Notes under the pieces: model-generated | Databases searched by the model: none | The model's input: the letters and a program-made list of their open reading frames with translations, nothing else | What the model was told of the DNA's origin: nothing | NCBI GenBank assembly: GCA_964541305.1 | Contig: CAZIPE010000007.1 | Location: 1 to 48,478, forward strand | Direction of reading: 5' to 3' | Origin: CAZIPE01 sp964541305 | Lineage (GTDB): Bacteria > Patescibacteriota > Saccharimonadia > Saccharimonadales > UBA7683 | DNA: 48,478 nucleotides | Translations under genes and position numbers: made by a program | In this document: positions 25,977 through 33,434 of the stretch, piece after piece | How positions within the stretch are numbered: the first letter of the stretch is position 1 | How the letters are laid out: the number at the start of each line of letters is the position of its first letter

Positions 25977-26015
25977 AGTGTATCACTTGCATAAGTTTAA
26001 GCAATGACTTAAACT
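25977..26015. promoter_or_regulatory. overlapping divergent promoters of the Cys-pair microgene and arsR
   Basis: Plus strand: -35 TTGCAT (25987-25992), 17 bases, -10 TAAACT (26010-26015), ATG of arsR at 26022. Minus strand: -35 TTGCTT (26004-25999), 16 bases, -10 TACACT (25982-25977), ATG at 25969. The two promoters overlap almost fully and both give leaderless transcripts. Confidence 0.65.
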
Positions 26016-26018
26016 TAT
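25991..26018. promoter_or_regulatory. palindromic operator, probable ArsR-family binding site
   Basis: ATAAGTTTAAG (25991-26001) and CTTAAACTTAT (26008-26018) form a perfect 11-base inverted repeat with a 6-base spacer. It runs from the 3' end of the arsR -35 box through the -10 box, and also covers the -35 of the divergent promoter. ArsR/SmtB repressors bind AT-rich imperfect or perfect dyads of this size, so autorepression by the adjacent gene product is likely. Confidence 0.75.
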
Positions 26019-26021
26019 ACC

Positions 26022-26303
26022 ATGGTAAAACCAACTCAAACACTTCCCAAAGCCTTCAACGCACTTGGTGACTCAACGCGTTTTGAACTTTTTAAGTTGA
26101 TTGCTGAAAAAAATGAGATCTGCGTATCTCAACTTGCACAACAGCTTCACATTAGCGCGGCCTGTGTATCTCAACACATGAAGGTGCTCGCCGATGCAGG
26201 GCTGGTTACGAGAGTTCGTGAGGGTCAGCGTGTGTGTTACGAAGTTTCAACCGATTCACCGAGCAAAAAACTGCTCAGTGAGCTCATATTTAAAACTAAC
26301 TAG
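26022..26303 (+). CDS. ArsR/SmtB-family winged-helix repressor
   Basis: A 93-residue DNA-binding protein with the ArsR helix-turn-helix (QLAQQLHISAACVSQHMKVL) and wing (GLVTRVREGQRVCYEV). Three Cys are present: ICVS before the recognition helix, AACVSQ within it and RVCYEV in the wing. The classic arsenic box is ELCVCDL; here only one Cys is kept at that place, so the sensed signal is more likely redox or another metal than arsenite. It starts the operon with glutaredoxin and a membrane thioredoxin, and its own promoter contains a palindromic operator. Confidence 0.88.
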   Translation: MVKPTQTLPKAFNALGDSTRFELFKLIAEKNEICVSQLAQQLHISAACVSQHMKVLADAGLVTRVREGQRVCYEVSTDSPSKKLLSELIFKTN

Positions 26304-26314
26304 GAGGAAATCAT

Positions 26315-26572
26315 ATGTCAGATACTAAAAACGTAACAGTTTATTCAACAACGTGGTGCGGCTTTTGCCATCAGGCAAAAAAATACTTCGATAGCATCGG
26401 TGTGAAGTACAATGACATCAATGTGGAAGAAGACCAGAAGGCAGCCGAAGATATGGTTAAGAAATCCGGGCAAATGGGTGTTCCGGTCATTGAAATAGGC
26501 GAAAGCATTGTTATTGGTTTTAACAAGCCTAAAATTGATGACTTACTGAAAACTGCTGGTATTACTAAATAA
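26315..26572 (+). CDS. glutaredoxin-like protein (CGFC)
   Basis: An 85-residue thioredoxin-fold protein with active site TTWCGFCHQAK (Cys15-Cys18), GVPVIEIGESIVIGF with the cis-Pro, and a C-terminal helix. It is a cytosolic dithiol reductant or electron donor. AGGAGG (26302-26307) lies seven bases before the ATG, and the gene follows arsR by 11 bases, so it is in the same operon. The CGFC rather than CPYC active site is common in NrdH/Grx-like proteins of CPR and actinobacteria; NrdH-type function with ribonucleotide reductase is possible. Confidence 0.9.
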   Translation: MSDTKNVTVYSTTWCGFCHQAKKYFDSIGVKYNDINVEEDQKAAEDMVKKSGQMGVPVIEIGESIVIGFNKPKIDDLLKTAGITK

Positions 26573-26592
26573 TTTTGTAATAAGGGATTTAT

Positions 26593-27108
26593 ATGAGTAG
26601 GAATACAAAAATCGTCATCGTGGTCACTGTGTTAATTCTAGTTATTGTTGGAGGGTATTTCGTGTTTTCTGGTGATAACGAGCCTGCCGACATCAATAGC
26701 ATGTCGACGCAAAATGCATCTCAAAACCCTGCTAGAAGTGATGAAGACAAGACCGTCTCAAAAGAGAGGGATGCTACGCAACCCGAAAACATAGAAAAAG
26801 GACGGTATACTACTTATTCGACAGAAGACACCGCGAGTACGGGATACAACACAAACATCATATTCTTCTACGCACCGTGGTGCCCAGAATGCCGAGCCTT
26901 TAAAGAGGCTATTCAAGCAGAAACGATACCCGATGGTACTCAGATTCTCGAGGCAGACTTCGACAGTTCAACTGATCTTAAAAAGAAGTACGGCGTGACA
27001 CTTCAGTCAACTTTTGTTCGCGTAGATAATGGTGGTGATTTGCAGAGCAAGTGGGTTGGTTACGGTAAAGACAAAAGCTTAAATACAGTGCTTGAGAACC
27101 TGAAGTAG
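26593..27108 (+). CDS. membrane-anchored thioredoxin-like protein
   Basis: A 171-residue protein with an N-terminal membrane helix (residues ~7-25), a polar Ser/Asn/Glu linker and an extracytoplasmic thioredoxin domain with active site APWCPEC (Cys97-Cys100). It resembles TlpA/ResA-type or DsbD-gamma proteins that hand reducing equivalents to exported targets. It lies 20 bases after the glutaredoxin gene with an AAGGG upstream. The CcdA gene 490 bases further on is the expected transmembrane electron source. Confidence 0.85.
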   Translation: MSRNTKIVIVVTVLILVIVGGYFVFSGDNEPADINSMSTQNASQNPARSDEDKTVSKERDATQPENIEKGRYTTYSTEDTASTGYNTNIIFFYAPWCPECRAFKEAIQAETIPDGTQILEADFDSSTDLKKKYGVTLQSTFVRVDNGGDLQSKWVGYGKDKSLNTVLENLK

Positions 27109-27130
27109 TAAGCTTCTAGTCACCCTAAAT

Positions 27131-27514
27131 TTAGGCTAATGCGACCTTACCTAAAACTTTTCGCATTTTTCCTACAATCCGTTGTTGCTCACTGATATAT
27201 CTTCGAGTCGGTTTATCTTTAGAGTGTGGAGACTTTATTTGATTAAGATGGTCGGACACCAGCTCTAAACCTATTCCAAAAACCGAGGACAGATTTACTG
27301 GCAGTTTTACGGTTACTGGGATTTCATATGTGGCAGCATCAACACTTCTAGTAGCCTCAGTAGAGAGGTCGTTGTATAGGGCACCTAACTTATCCTTGTC
27401 GAAACCTTCGGGTATTGGATTGTCATGTTTAATGAACTGTCCTATGGCAGCAGCCATGGGAGCAATTTCATTCCCAGAAAATACAAGAAATTGATTATCA
27501 TTATCTATATGCAT
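27131..27514 (-). CDS. hypothetical protein
   Basis: A 127-residue soluble protein with a basic C-terminal third (KSPHSKDKPTRRYISEQQ) and no Cys, placed opposite to the redox genes around it. It has the best consensus promoter of the window directly upstream and is predicted leaderless. A perfect 12-base palindrome CCTAAATTTAGG (27124-27135) spans its stop codon. The family is not recognised; Cys-free composition makes a direct thiol-exchange role unlikely. Confidence 0.55.
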   Translation of the reverse strand: MHIDNDNQFLVFSGNEIAPMAAAIGQFIKHDNPIPEGFDKDKLGALYNDLSTEATRSVDAATYEIPVTVKLPVNLSSVFGIGLELVSDHLNQIKSPHSKDKPTRRYISEQQRIVGKMRKVLGKVALA

Positions 27515-27520
27515 ACTTTA

Positions 27521-27549
27521 ATTATACTCTCATTTTTATATTTTGTCAA
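27521..27549 (-). promoter_or_regulatory. full-consensus sigma70 promoter, leaderless
   Basis: On the minus strand, TTGACA (27549-27544), exactly 17 bases, TATAAT (27526-27521), then six bases to the ATG at 27514. Both hexamers are perfect consensus, so basal transcription should be strong. Confidence 0.8.
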
Positions 27550-27597
27550 TACCGATAACGAAAATCGACGTCAACCTCCTGTAGTACAATAGTTATA

Positions 27598-28314
27598 ATG
27601 CTTTTATTATTTATTTCTATCTTAGCCGGGGCGCTGTCTGTCTTGGCCCCTTGTGTGATTGCTCTTTTGCCAATTCTACTGGCTCGTAGTTCTGATGGTT
27701 CGCGTTCCAGAAGCCCATTTTTTATTATTGCTGGACTCAGTGTTTCAATCTTCGTTTTCAGTCTTCTACTAAAAGCATCGACGCTACTGATAGATATCCC
27801 AGTTCGTTCGTGGCAAATAGTCAGTGGCGTTATCATTATTATGTTTGGTTTGACGTATGTAGCACCTGAACTGTGGGAAAAAATATCAGGCTTACTAAGG
27901 CTCCAAGAGCGGGCCAACAAGACTTCTGGCAAAGCCCTTCAAAAACAAGGAATGGCGGGTGACATCCTCCTCGGTGCCAGTCTTGGACCAGTATTCGGTG
28001 CCTGTAGCCCAACCTATGCACTAATCATAGCGAGCATTCTTCCCGTCTCGCCCGTCAGAGGTATTATATATCTTACAGCCTTTGTCATCGGGCTTGCAGG
28101 AATGTTGAGCCTTATTACAATTGCAGGAAGTTCAGTGGTAAGGCGGATGGGCTGGGGGATTAACCCGAAAGGGTGGTTTAAACGAGGCCTGGGTATTCTC
28201 TTTCTGATAGTCGGCATTCTGATTGCCACTGGAGCAGATAAGCAAATTCAAGGCAACCTTGTGCAACGAGGCTGGTTTGACTGGCAAGTTAATTTAGAAT
28301 CTCAACTTCAATAG
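27598..28314 (+). CDS. ccdA: CcdA-type thiol-disulfide transporter
   Basis: A 238-residue protein with six predicted membrane helices. The two conserved Cys are in SVLAPCVIALLP (Cys19) and GPVFGACSPTY (Cys136), the CcdA/DsbD-beta pattern in which a membrane disulfide moves electrons from cytosolic thioredoxin to an outside partner. The membrane thioredoxin at 26593 is the obvious recipient. A TACAAT box (27585-27590) lies seven bases before the ATG, back to back with the minus-strand consensus promoter. Confidence 0.88.
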   Translation: MLLLFISILAGALSVLAPCVIALLPILLARSSDGSRSRSPFFIIAGLSVSIFVFSLLLKASTLLIDIPVRSWQIVSGVIIIMFGLTYVAPELWEKISGLLRLQERANKTSGKALQKQGMAGDILLGASLGPVFGACSPTYALIIASILPVSPVRGIIYLTAFVIGLAGMLSLITIAGSSVVRRMGWGINPKGWFKRGLGILFLIVGILIATGADKQIQGNLVQRGWFDWQVNLESQLQ

Positions 28315-28326
28315 TGCGTTCGTTAG

Positions 28327-28371
28327 TAATGTGATAAATAACAGCTCATTTTCGTGAGTTTAATCACATTA
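28327..28371 (+). terminator. probable intrinsic terminator or protein site after ccdA
   Basis: TAATGTGAT (28327-28335) pairs with ATCACATTA (28363-28371), and an inner CTCA (28345-28348) pairs with TGAG (28355-28358). The 3' side continues TTTCTC, a modest U-tract. The outer arm also looks like a regulator dyad (TGTGA-N-TCACA), so an operator role is an alternative. Confidence 0.4.
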
Positions 28372-28415
28372 TTTCTCTTGGCTTATTGATATGCTCAGAA
28401 CGTAAAGGAGAACAC

Positions 28416-28958
28416 ATGACCCTACCAGCAGAACACATGAATTTTCACACATCTGGCGTGCATCCTCCGGGGAGTCATGAGGTACCTCAACTTGAAGTAA
28501 TATATGGCTCTACGGAGCCTTTTTTTAACCAAGATTACTACACCGATGCGCAGATAGCTGAGGTGATGGATCAAATTCCTGGTGTTTTATTTACCTTAAA
28601 GACAAATACTGAGATCGAAGTGCTCTCACTAGTATTCGATCAATTAGGGCTTACCCCGACGGTTGACGAGATTGAACAAACGCGTGAGACGGACGAAGCG
28701 TTTTCATTGAGACTCGGTCAAGCTCGGGCAATGGCACACGAAATGCTACGCCTAGCCATTAATACGTATCACAAGCACTACTTTAGGGGGGGTGAGCGCG
28801 ACATTGATGCGATTGATGACCTGTACGGAGTAACTGACGCATGGGCACACACTAATACTGTCATCCGTGCAATTGAGTATCTGAAAACTAAACATGCCGA
28901 CCCGGTACTCTTTAACGCAGAAGCTAGCCTTCGGATAATGGCAGACCCCCGCACATAG
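28416..28958 (+). CDS. hypothetical protein
   Basis: A 180-residue acidic, largely helical protein. The start at ATG 28416 is set by AAAGGAG (28404-28410) five bases upstream; a longer frame from 28386 has no ribosome site. The His-rich N-terminal ~20 residues are followed by helical segments. No family or active site is recognised. It sits between the redox locus and the cobalamin gene with no evident link to either. Confidence 0.55.
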   Translation: MTLPAEHMNFHTSGVHPPGSHEVPQLEVIYGSTEPFFNQDYYTDAQIAEVMDQIPGVLFTLKTNTEIEVLSLVFDQLGLTPTVDEIEQTRETDEAFSLRLGQARAMAHEMLRLAINTYHKHYFRGGERDIDAIDDLYGVTDAWAHTNTVIRAIEYLKTKHADPVLFNAEASLRIMADPRT

Positions 28959-28963
28959 CACAC

Positions 28964-28995
28964 GCTTGATACTTCGCTATTGATGCTTGATACTT
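28964..28995 (+). promoter_or_regulatory. promoter of the cobalamin adenosyltransferase gene within an 11-bp direct repeat
   Basis: GCTTGATACTT occurs at 28964-28974 and again at 28985-28995, a 21-base period. The first copy supplies the -35 (TTGATA, 28966-28971) and the second the -10 (GATACT, 28989-28994), spaced by 17 bases; ATG is at 29002. The repeat may be a tandem regulator site or a local duplication that created a promoter. Confidence 0.5.
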
Positions 28996-29001
28996 GTGGC
29001 T

Positions 29002-29571
29002 ATGGCATTTGAAGATTACACACAAAAGAAATCGGTCGTAGTGGTATATACGGGAGAGAGCAAAGGCAAAACAAGCGCTAGCCTTGGTCTAATGTGTCGA
29101 GCACTCGGTCGAGGTCAAAAAGTGGCCTATATTCAATTCATTAAACATTGGGAGGTAGGCGAACACACTTTTATTCATAAAATTCAACCGCTATTTATAG
29201 ATGATTTGCTTTTTTACAAAGGTGGTAAGGGCTTTTACAATGCTGGTGACTTAAGCGAAAAGAATGTTGATGAGCAAACTCACAAAGCTGCCGCACGTGC
29301 CACCTTCGATGTTGCACACCTCAGCGCAAAAAGTGGTGACTTTGATGTCGTTATCTGTGATGAAATTAATAACGCCGTACACGATGGATTGCTTTCTGAA
29401 GATGATCTAAAATCATTGATTGAATGTCGAGCGCACAAAACCAGCCTCTGTCTCACCGGCAGAAATTTTCCAAAGAATCTGATAGATTTGGTAGACATTG
29501 CAACAGACATGACAAAGATCAAACACCACTTCGATGACAAGTTTCTTGCAAACAAGGGCATTGACTACTAA
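29002..29571 (+). CDS. cobA: cob(I)alamin adenosyltransferase (CobA/BtuR type)
   Basis: A 189-residue P-loop protein that transfers the adenosyl group of ATP to cobalt. The P-loop is YTGESKGKTSASLGL (family GxGKGKTTAALG), followed by RGQKVAYIQFIK, the Walker-B-like DVVICDEINNA and LCLTGRNFP, all in family order. Length is normal. No cobalamin synthesis or uptake genes are in the window, so it probably activates scavenged B12, for example for a B12-dependent ribonucleotide reductase. ATG 29002 lies seven bases after the -10 box. Confidence 0.85.
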   Translation: MAFEDYTQKKSVVVVYTGESKGKTSASLGLMCRALGRGQKVAYIQFIKHWEVGEHTFIHKIQPLFIDDLLFYKGGKGFYNAGDLSEKNVDEQTHKAAARATFDVAHLSAKSGDFDVVICDEINNAVHDGLLSEDDLKSLIECRAHKTSLCLTGRNFPKNLIDLVDIATDMTKIKHHFDDKFLANKGIDY

Positions 29572-29575
29572 ATTA

Positions 29576-29604
29576 TTGCCCGTTATCTAGAAACGTGTTA
29601 CAGT
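29576..29604 (+). promoter_or_regulatory. promoter of the 204-residue hypothetical, leaderless
   Basis: A -35 box TTGCCC (29576-29581), 17-base spacer and extended -10 TGT-TACAGT (-10 at 29599-29604). GTG 29613 follows after eight bases. Confidence 0.6.
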
Positions 29605-29612
29605 ACATCGTT

Positions 29613-30227
29613 GTGAATTTACCGGAGCAACCACATCTACGTCTTGAGAATGTCCAAGAATTATCTGAAGTGAAGGATGGTCTAGTAGACCCCAATCATC
29701 GATTTGATCCTACTCATATTGGCATATATCTCACAGATTACGCACCTGAGTTTCCACTCGAATCAGTACTTGCAGAGCGATTCGGCATTGATAAAGATTC
29801 TGATGATTGCTGGAGAACCACCTACACTATAGGCAGCACTGTTACGTCAATGTTGTCTATTTATGAAAAAAACTTGCCAGGGAAGGCCTCTCTTTTACTT
29901 GCCCGATTAGCCCTGCATGTGGCAGAAGAAGATCCGGACTTAGATACAATCGAAGTTGCATACACTATTCCAGTGGCACCATGCAATACCAGAAGAGGAA
30001 GAGCAGTCCAAAATACCTATACGTATAGCCTTCGTAAATCCCATCATAAAGACGGAAGCGAACAGAGAAAACTCAGCAGAGTCAACCGCGGCGGAAGAAA
30101 AGCAAAATTAGTTGAGACTCACGAATATTTTAACTCAGAACCAATATTCAGAGATCCAAACCAAGTTGGGGCAAAAGACACAGCTTTCAGAAACGCAGCA
30201 CTCAAAGGACGCTTAGGCACAGTATAG
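29613..30227 (+). CDS. hypothetical protein with basic C-terminus
   Basis: A 204-residue protein. GTG 29613 is chosen because GTG 29595 lies upstream of the predicted transcription start. The N-terminal two thirds are mixed alpha/beta; the last third is basic (SLRKSHHKDG, RVNRGGRKAKL), suggesting nucleic-acid contact. No known family is recognised. It precedes the CIRCE-controlled clpB but has its own promoter. Confidence 0.5.
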   Translation: MNLPEQPHLRLENVQELSEVKDGLVDPNHRFDPTHIGIYLTDYAPEFPLESVLAERFGIDKDSDDCWRTTYTIGSTVTSMLSIYEKNLPGKASLLLARLALHVAEEDPDLDTIEVAYTIPVAPCNTRRGRAVQNTYTYSLRKSHHKDGSEQRKLSRVNRGGRKAKLVETHEYFNSEPIFRDPNQVGAKDTAFRNAALKGRLGTV

Positions 30228-30246
30228 TCTTCACCCATAAATCTCA

Positions 30247-30273
30247 TTAGCACTCTTGACACGAGAGTGCTAA
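30247..30273 (+). promoter_or_regulatory. CIRCE element (HrcA operator)
   Basis: TTAGCACTC (30247-30255), nine bases, GAGTGCTAA (30265-30273): a perfect match to the CIRCE consensus bound by the heat-shock repressor HrcA. It overlaps the clpB -35 box, so binding would block RNA polymerase until heat inactivates HrcA. hrcA itself is not in the window. Confidence 0.95.
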
Positions 30274-30284
30274 TTTTTTACAAT
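30256..30284 (+). promoter_or_regulatory. clpB promoter
   Basis: Consensus -35 TTGACA (30256-30261), which lies in the CIRCE spacer, then 17 bases and -10 TACAAT (30279-30284). The ATG at 30295 leaves a leader of only about four bases. Confidence 0.8.
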
Positions 30285-30294
30285 CATAGTGCAT

Positions 30295-32853
30295 ATGAAT
30301 ACGGATAAATTCACCCATAAAGTAATTGAAGCGCTGCAGTCTGCCATTGAGTTGGTACGCCAAAATCAGCATACTCAACTTGAACCGGCGCATCTGCTAT
30401 GGGCATTATCTGAGCAAACAGATACTGTTTTTATTGCACTGCTAGACACGCTCAATTTCCAGACGGAACTTCGAAGTGAGATTGACGAGAAGATATCATC
30501 TTTTGCTAAGAGCAGTAGCGAGGTATCAGCCGTAGACATTCAGCCATCTCGTGACTTTATTCGTTTAATTGAACGAGCAGAAAAAGAGACAAAGCTGTTG
30601 GGCGACAGTCACACCAGCACCGAACATATCCTACTGGCTGCAGCAGATTTAAATCTTATCTCACTCGACTATTCGAAACTTAAAGGACATATAGAATCCG
30701 TAAGAGGAGGGCATAAGGTTATGGATCAATCACCTGAAGGCAAAATGAATGTATTAGAAAAATATGGGCAAGATTTCACACAACTTGCTCGAGAAGGTAG
30801 CCTAGATCCGGTTATTGGGAGAGATGAAGAAATTCGTCGTTGTATGCAAGTACTATCCCGCCGGACTAAGAATAATCCTGTTCTTATTGGTGAGCCAGGT
30901 GTAGGGAAAACGGCGATTGTTGAAGGATTGGCGCAACGAATGGTTAACGGCGATGTACCTGGAAGCCTTAAAAACAAGAAGTTGATTTCACTCGAAATTG
31001 GCTCATTGCTTGCTGGGGCAAAGTATCGCGGTGAATTCGAAGAACGACTTAAAGCAGTACTTGATGAGGTTGAGAAATCAGAAGGTCAAATTGTGCTGTT
31101 TATTGACGAGATGCACACTATTGTAGGGGCTGGAAAAAGCGAGGGAGCGGTTGATGCAGCCAATATGCTCAAGCCGTTATTGGCGCGTGGCAAATTACAT
31201 CTGATTGGGGCAACCACTCTCGATGAATATCGGCAATATGTTGAAAAAGATGCTGCACTTGAGCGCCGTTTTCAGCCGGTTTTTGTAGATGAACCAAGTG
31301 TTGAAGATAGTGTAGCCATTTTACGAGGCCTAAAAGAAAAATATGAAATCCATCATGGAGTAAAAATTACCGATGATGCAATTATCGCAGCCGCTCGCTT
31401 ATCCCACCGCTATATTGCTGATCGTTATTTGCCAGATAAGGCCGTTGATCTTATTGACGAGGCAACTTCAGCCCTAAAAATTGAAATTGATAGCATGCCG
31501 ACCGAGCTCGATAGATTCAAACGACGTCAGATGCAACTCGAAATTGAGCTCACTACGCTCAAGAAAGATAAGTCTGAATCGGCAAAAGCCAGAAAAGCCG
31601 AACTCGAAAAAGAGCTGGCTAATCTTAAAGAGCAATCAAGTGGACTCGAGACGCAGTGGCAAAATGAAAAGAAACTCATAGATGAACTCAATGATGCGAG
31701 CGAGGAACTAGAAAACCTTAAGGGCGAACTCGAGATTGCCGAGCGAGAAAATGATTTAGCACGAGCAGGGGAATTACAATACAGCAAAATTCCTGAAGCT
31801 GAAAAGAATATTCAAAAAGCTAAATCAAAACTTGATGAAATTGATGGAACAAAACGATTGCTACGCGAAGAGGTGACCGCCGAAGATATTGCCGAAGTAG
31901 TAGGGCGTTGGACAGGCATTCCCGTTGCACGGTTGCTGGAGAGTGAAACGAAGAAGTTGGCCCACCTCGAACAAGAGCTTGAAAAAAGAGTTGTCGGGCA
32001 AGATCGTGCCGTTAAGTCTGTCGCCAACGCCATCCGCCGTTCTCGCGCAGGCATATCAGATGAAAGTAAACCAATCGGCTCATTCTTATTCTTAGGACCA
32101 ACCGGCGTTGGTAAAACGGAAACGGCTAAAAGCCTTGCTGAGCAACTATTTGATGACGAAAATGCCCTTACTCGTATCGACATGAGCGAATACATGGAAC
32201 AGCATGCAGTAGCCCGCCTCATTGGAGCGCCTCCTGGCTACGTTGGCTACGAGCAAGGCGGTCAACTGACTGAAGCTGTCCGTCGACGACCGTATAGTGT
32301 CATTTTATTTGATGAAATTGAAAAAGCGCATCCTGACGTATTTAATAGCTTGCTTCAAGTTCTTGATGACGGTCGGCTCACCGATGGGCAGGGTAGAACG
32401 GTTAACTTTAGTAATACCGTCATAATAATGACGAGCAACCTTGGCTCAGAATTGATTCTAAACGCAAAACCCGAAGATGATGAATCACTCGAGACGCAGT
32501 TACAACAGTTACTGAGAAGTTCATTTAAGCCCGAGTTTCTCAACCGCATTGATGATATCGTAGTCTTCGAGCGACTAAGTGAGTCACTCATGGGCAAAAT
32601 CGTTGAAATTCAACTCAAAAGAGTGGTTGCTCACCTGAAAAACACGAAGGATATCACGCTTAGTATTGATGAAAGTATAAAAAAACACTTTTCAGAAATT
32701 GGCTACGACCCCAACTTTGGCGCCCGGCCACTAAAACGGCTCATTCAGACCGACCTTCTCGACCCCCTTGCCCTCGAGATAATTGAAGGCAAAATTAAAG
32801 ATGGCCAAACTGTAAAAGCCTCGTTAAAAGACAACAGTGTTATTTTCAGTTAA
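30295..32853 (+). CDS. clpB: ClpB-type disaggregase chaperone
   Basis: An ATPase of about 850 residues that rescues aggregated proteins with DnaK. The N-terminal repeat domain (residues ~1-140) is followed by AAA-1 with Walker A GEPGVGKTAIVEG and Walker B VLFIDEMHTI, and by a long middle coiled coil. AAA-2 has Walker A GPTGVGKTETAKS and Walker B VILFDEIEKAHPDVF. The coiled-coil M domain separates it from ClpA/ClpC proteases. ATG 30295 is chosen over GTG 30289. Regulation by HrcA is shown by the perfect CIRCE element upstream. Confidence 0.96.
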   Translation: MNTDKFTHKVIEALQSAIELVRQNQHTQLEPAHLLWALSEQTDTVFIALLDTLNFQTELRSEIDEKISSFAKSSSEVSAVDIQPSRDFIRLIERAEKETKLLGDSHTSTEHILLAAADLNLISLDYSKLKGHIESVRGGHKVMDQSPEGKMNVLEKYGQDFTQLAREGSLDPVIGRDEEIRRCMQVLSRRTKNNPVLIGEPGVGKTAIVEGLAQRMVNGDVPGSLKNKKLISLEIGSLLAGAKYRGEFEERLKAVLDEVEKSEGQIVLFIDEMHTIVGAGKSEGAVDAANMLKPLLARGKLHLIGATTLDEYRQYVEKDAALERRFQPVFVDEPSVEDSVAILRGLKEKYEIHHGVKITDDAIIAAARLSHRYIADRYLPDKAVDLIDEATSALKIEIDSMPTELDRFKRRQMQLEIELTTLKKDKSESAKARKAELEKELANLKEQSSGLETQWQNEKKLIDELNDASEELENLKGELEIAERENDLARAGELQYSKIPEAEKNIQKAKSKLDEIDGTKRLLREEVTAEDIAEVVGRWTGIPVARLLESETKKLAHLEQELEKRVVGQDRAVKSVANAIRRSRAGISDESKPIGSFLFLGPTGVGKTETAKSLAEQLFDDENALTRIDMSEYMEQHAVARLIGAPPGYVGYEQGGQLTEAVRRRPYSVILFDEIEKAHPDVFNSLLQVLDDGRLTDGQGRTVNFSNTVIIMTSNLGSELILNAKPEDDESLETQLQQLLRSSFKPEFLNRIDDIVVFERLSESLMGKIVEIQLKRVVAHLKNTKDITLSIDESIKKHFSEIGYDPNFGARPLKRLIQTDLLDPLALEIIEGKIKDGQTVKASLKDNSVIFS

Positions 32854-32862
32854 ACTAACTTG

Positions 32863-33384
32863 GTGAAGCAAATACTCTATTTAATGATGGGCTTGCCAGG
32901 GGCAGGTAAAACGACTGTCGCGAAAGTTATTGAAGAAATGGCTGGTGCAATTAGGCTAACTTCTGACGAAGCACGAGTAATGATCTGGGATTCACCTGAA
33001 TTTACAGAAGGTGAGCATAAGCAACTGTACGAATATCTCGATGATCAAACGACGCACCTTCTCGAGGCGGGCAAGAGCGTTATATACGATGCCAACTTAA
33101 ATCGCCTCGAACATCGCCAAGAAAAATATCAACTCGCTCAAAAACTTGGAGTAGAGGTGAAGCTGGTGTGGGTGAGAACTCCGCTTGAGGTTGCTAAAAA
33201 TCGTCGTATTGAAGATGTGCATCACCACCATCTCGTCACAAAAAATGAAGACCCCGAAAGCATGTTCGAGCGGATCGCTGGTGTTATTGAAGAGCCTCAA
33301 GCAGACGAACCGTGCATTGAGCTGGATGGTACAAAAATAACACCTACCTATGTACGCGACAAGCTTTTAGCTTTTCGAGAGTAA
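32863..33384 (+). CDS. P-loop kinase of the AAA_33/polynucleotide-kinase-like type
   Basis: A 173-residue protein opening with Walker A MMGLPGAGKTTVAKVIE, then the RLTSDEAR substrate-loop segment, VIYDANLNRLEHRQ and a lid-like VRTPLEVAKNRR. This is the architecture of small zeta-toxin/PNK-like ATP-dependent kinases, whose substrates range from nucleotides to RNA ends or sugars. No partner antitoxin gene is adjacent, so a toxin role is unsupported. GTG 32863 lies exactly six bases after a TAAACT box (32851-32856) that overlaps the clpB stop, so it is probably leaderless with its own promoter. Confidence 0.7.
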   Translation: MKQILYLMMGLPGAGKTTVAKVIEEMAGAIRLTSDEARVMIWDSPEFTEGEHKQLYEYLDDQTTHLLEAGKSVIYDANLNRLEHRQEKYQLAQKLGVEVKLVWVRTPLEVAKNRRIEDVHHHHLVTKNEDPESMFERIAGVIEEPQADEPCIELDGTKITPTYVRDKLLAFRE

Positions 33385-33434
33385 ATACGTGGGGCTCTCT
33401 ACACTATAAAGCCATTGTTGATATAGTAAGAAGA

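Noticed and set aside
27124..27135. Perfect 12-base palindrome CCTAAATTTAGG
   Set aside because: It spans the stop codon of the 127-residue gene, has no T-tract or loop to form a terminator and is not near a promoter, so chance is likely.
32863..33384. Zeta-like toxin of a toxin-antitoxin pair
   Set aside because: The P-loop kinase motifs fit many small kinases and there is no small antitoxin gene beside it.
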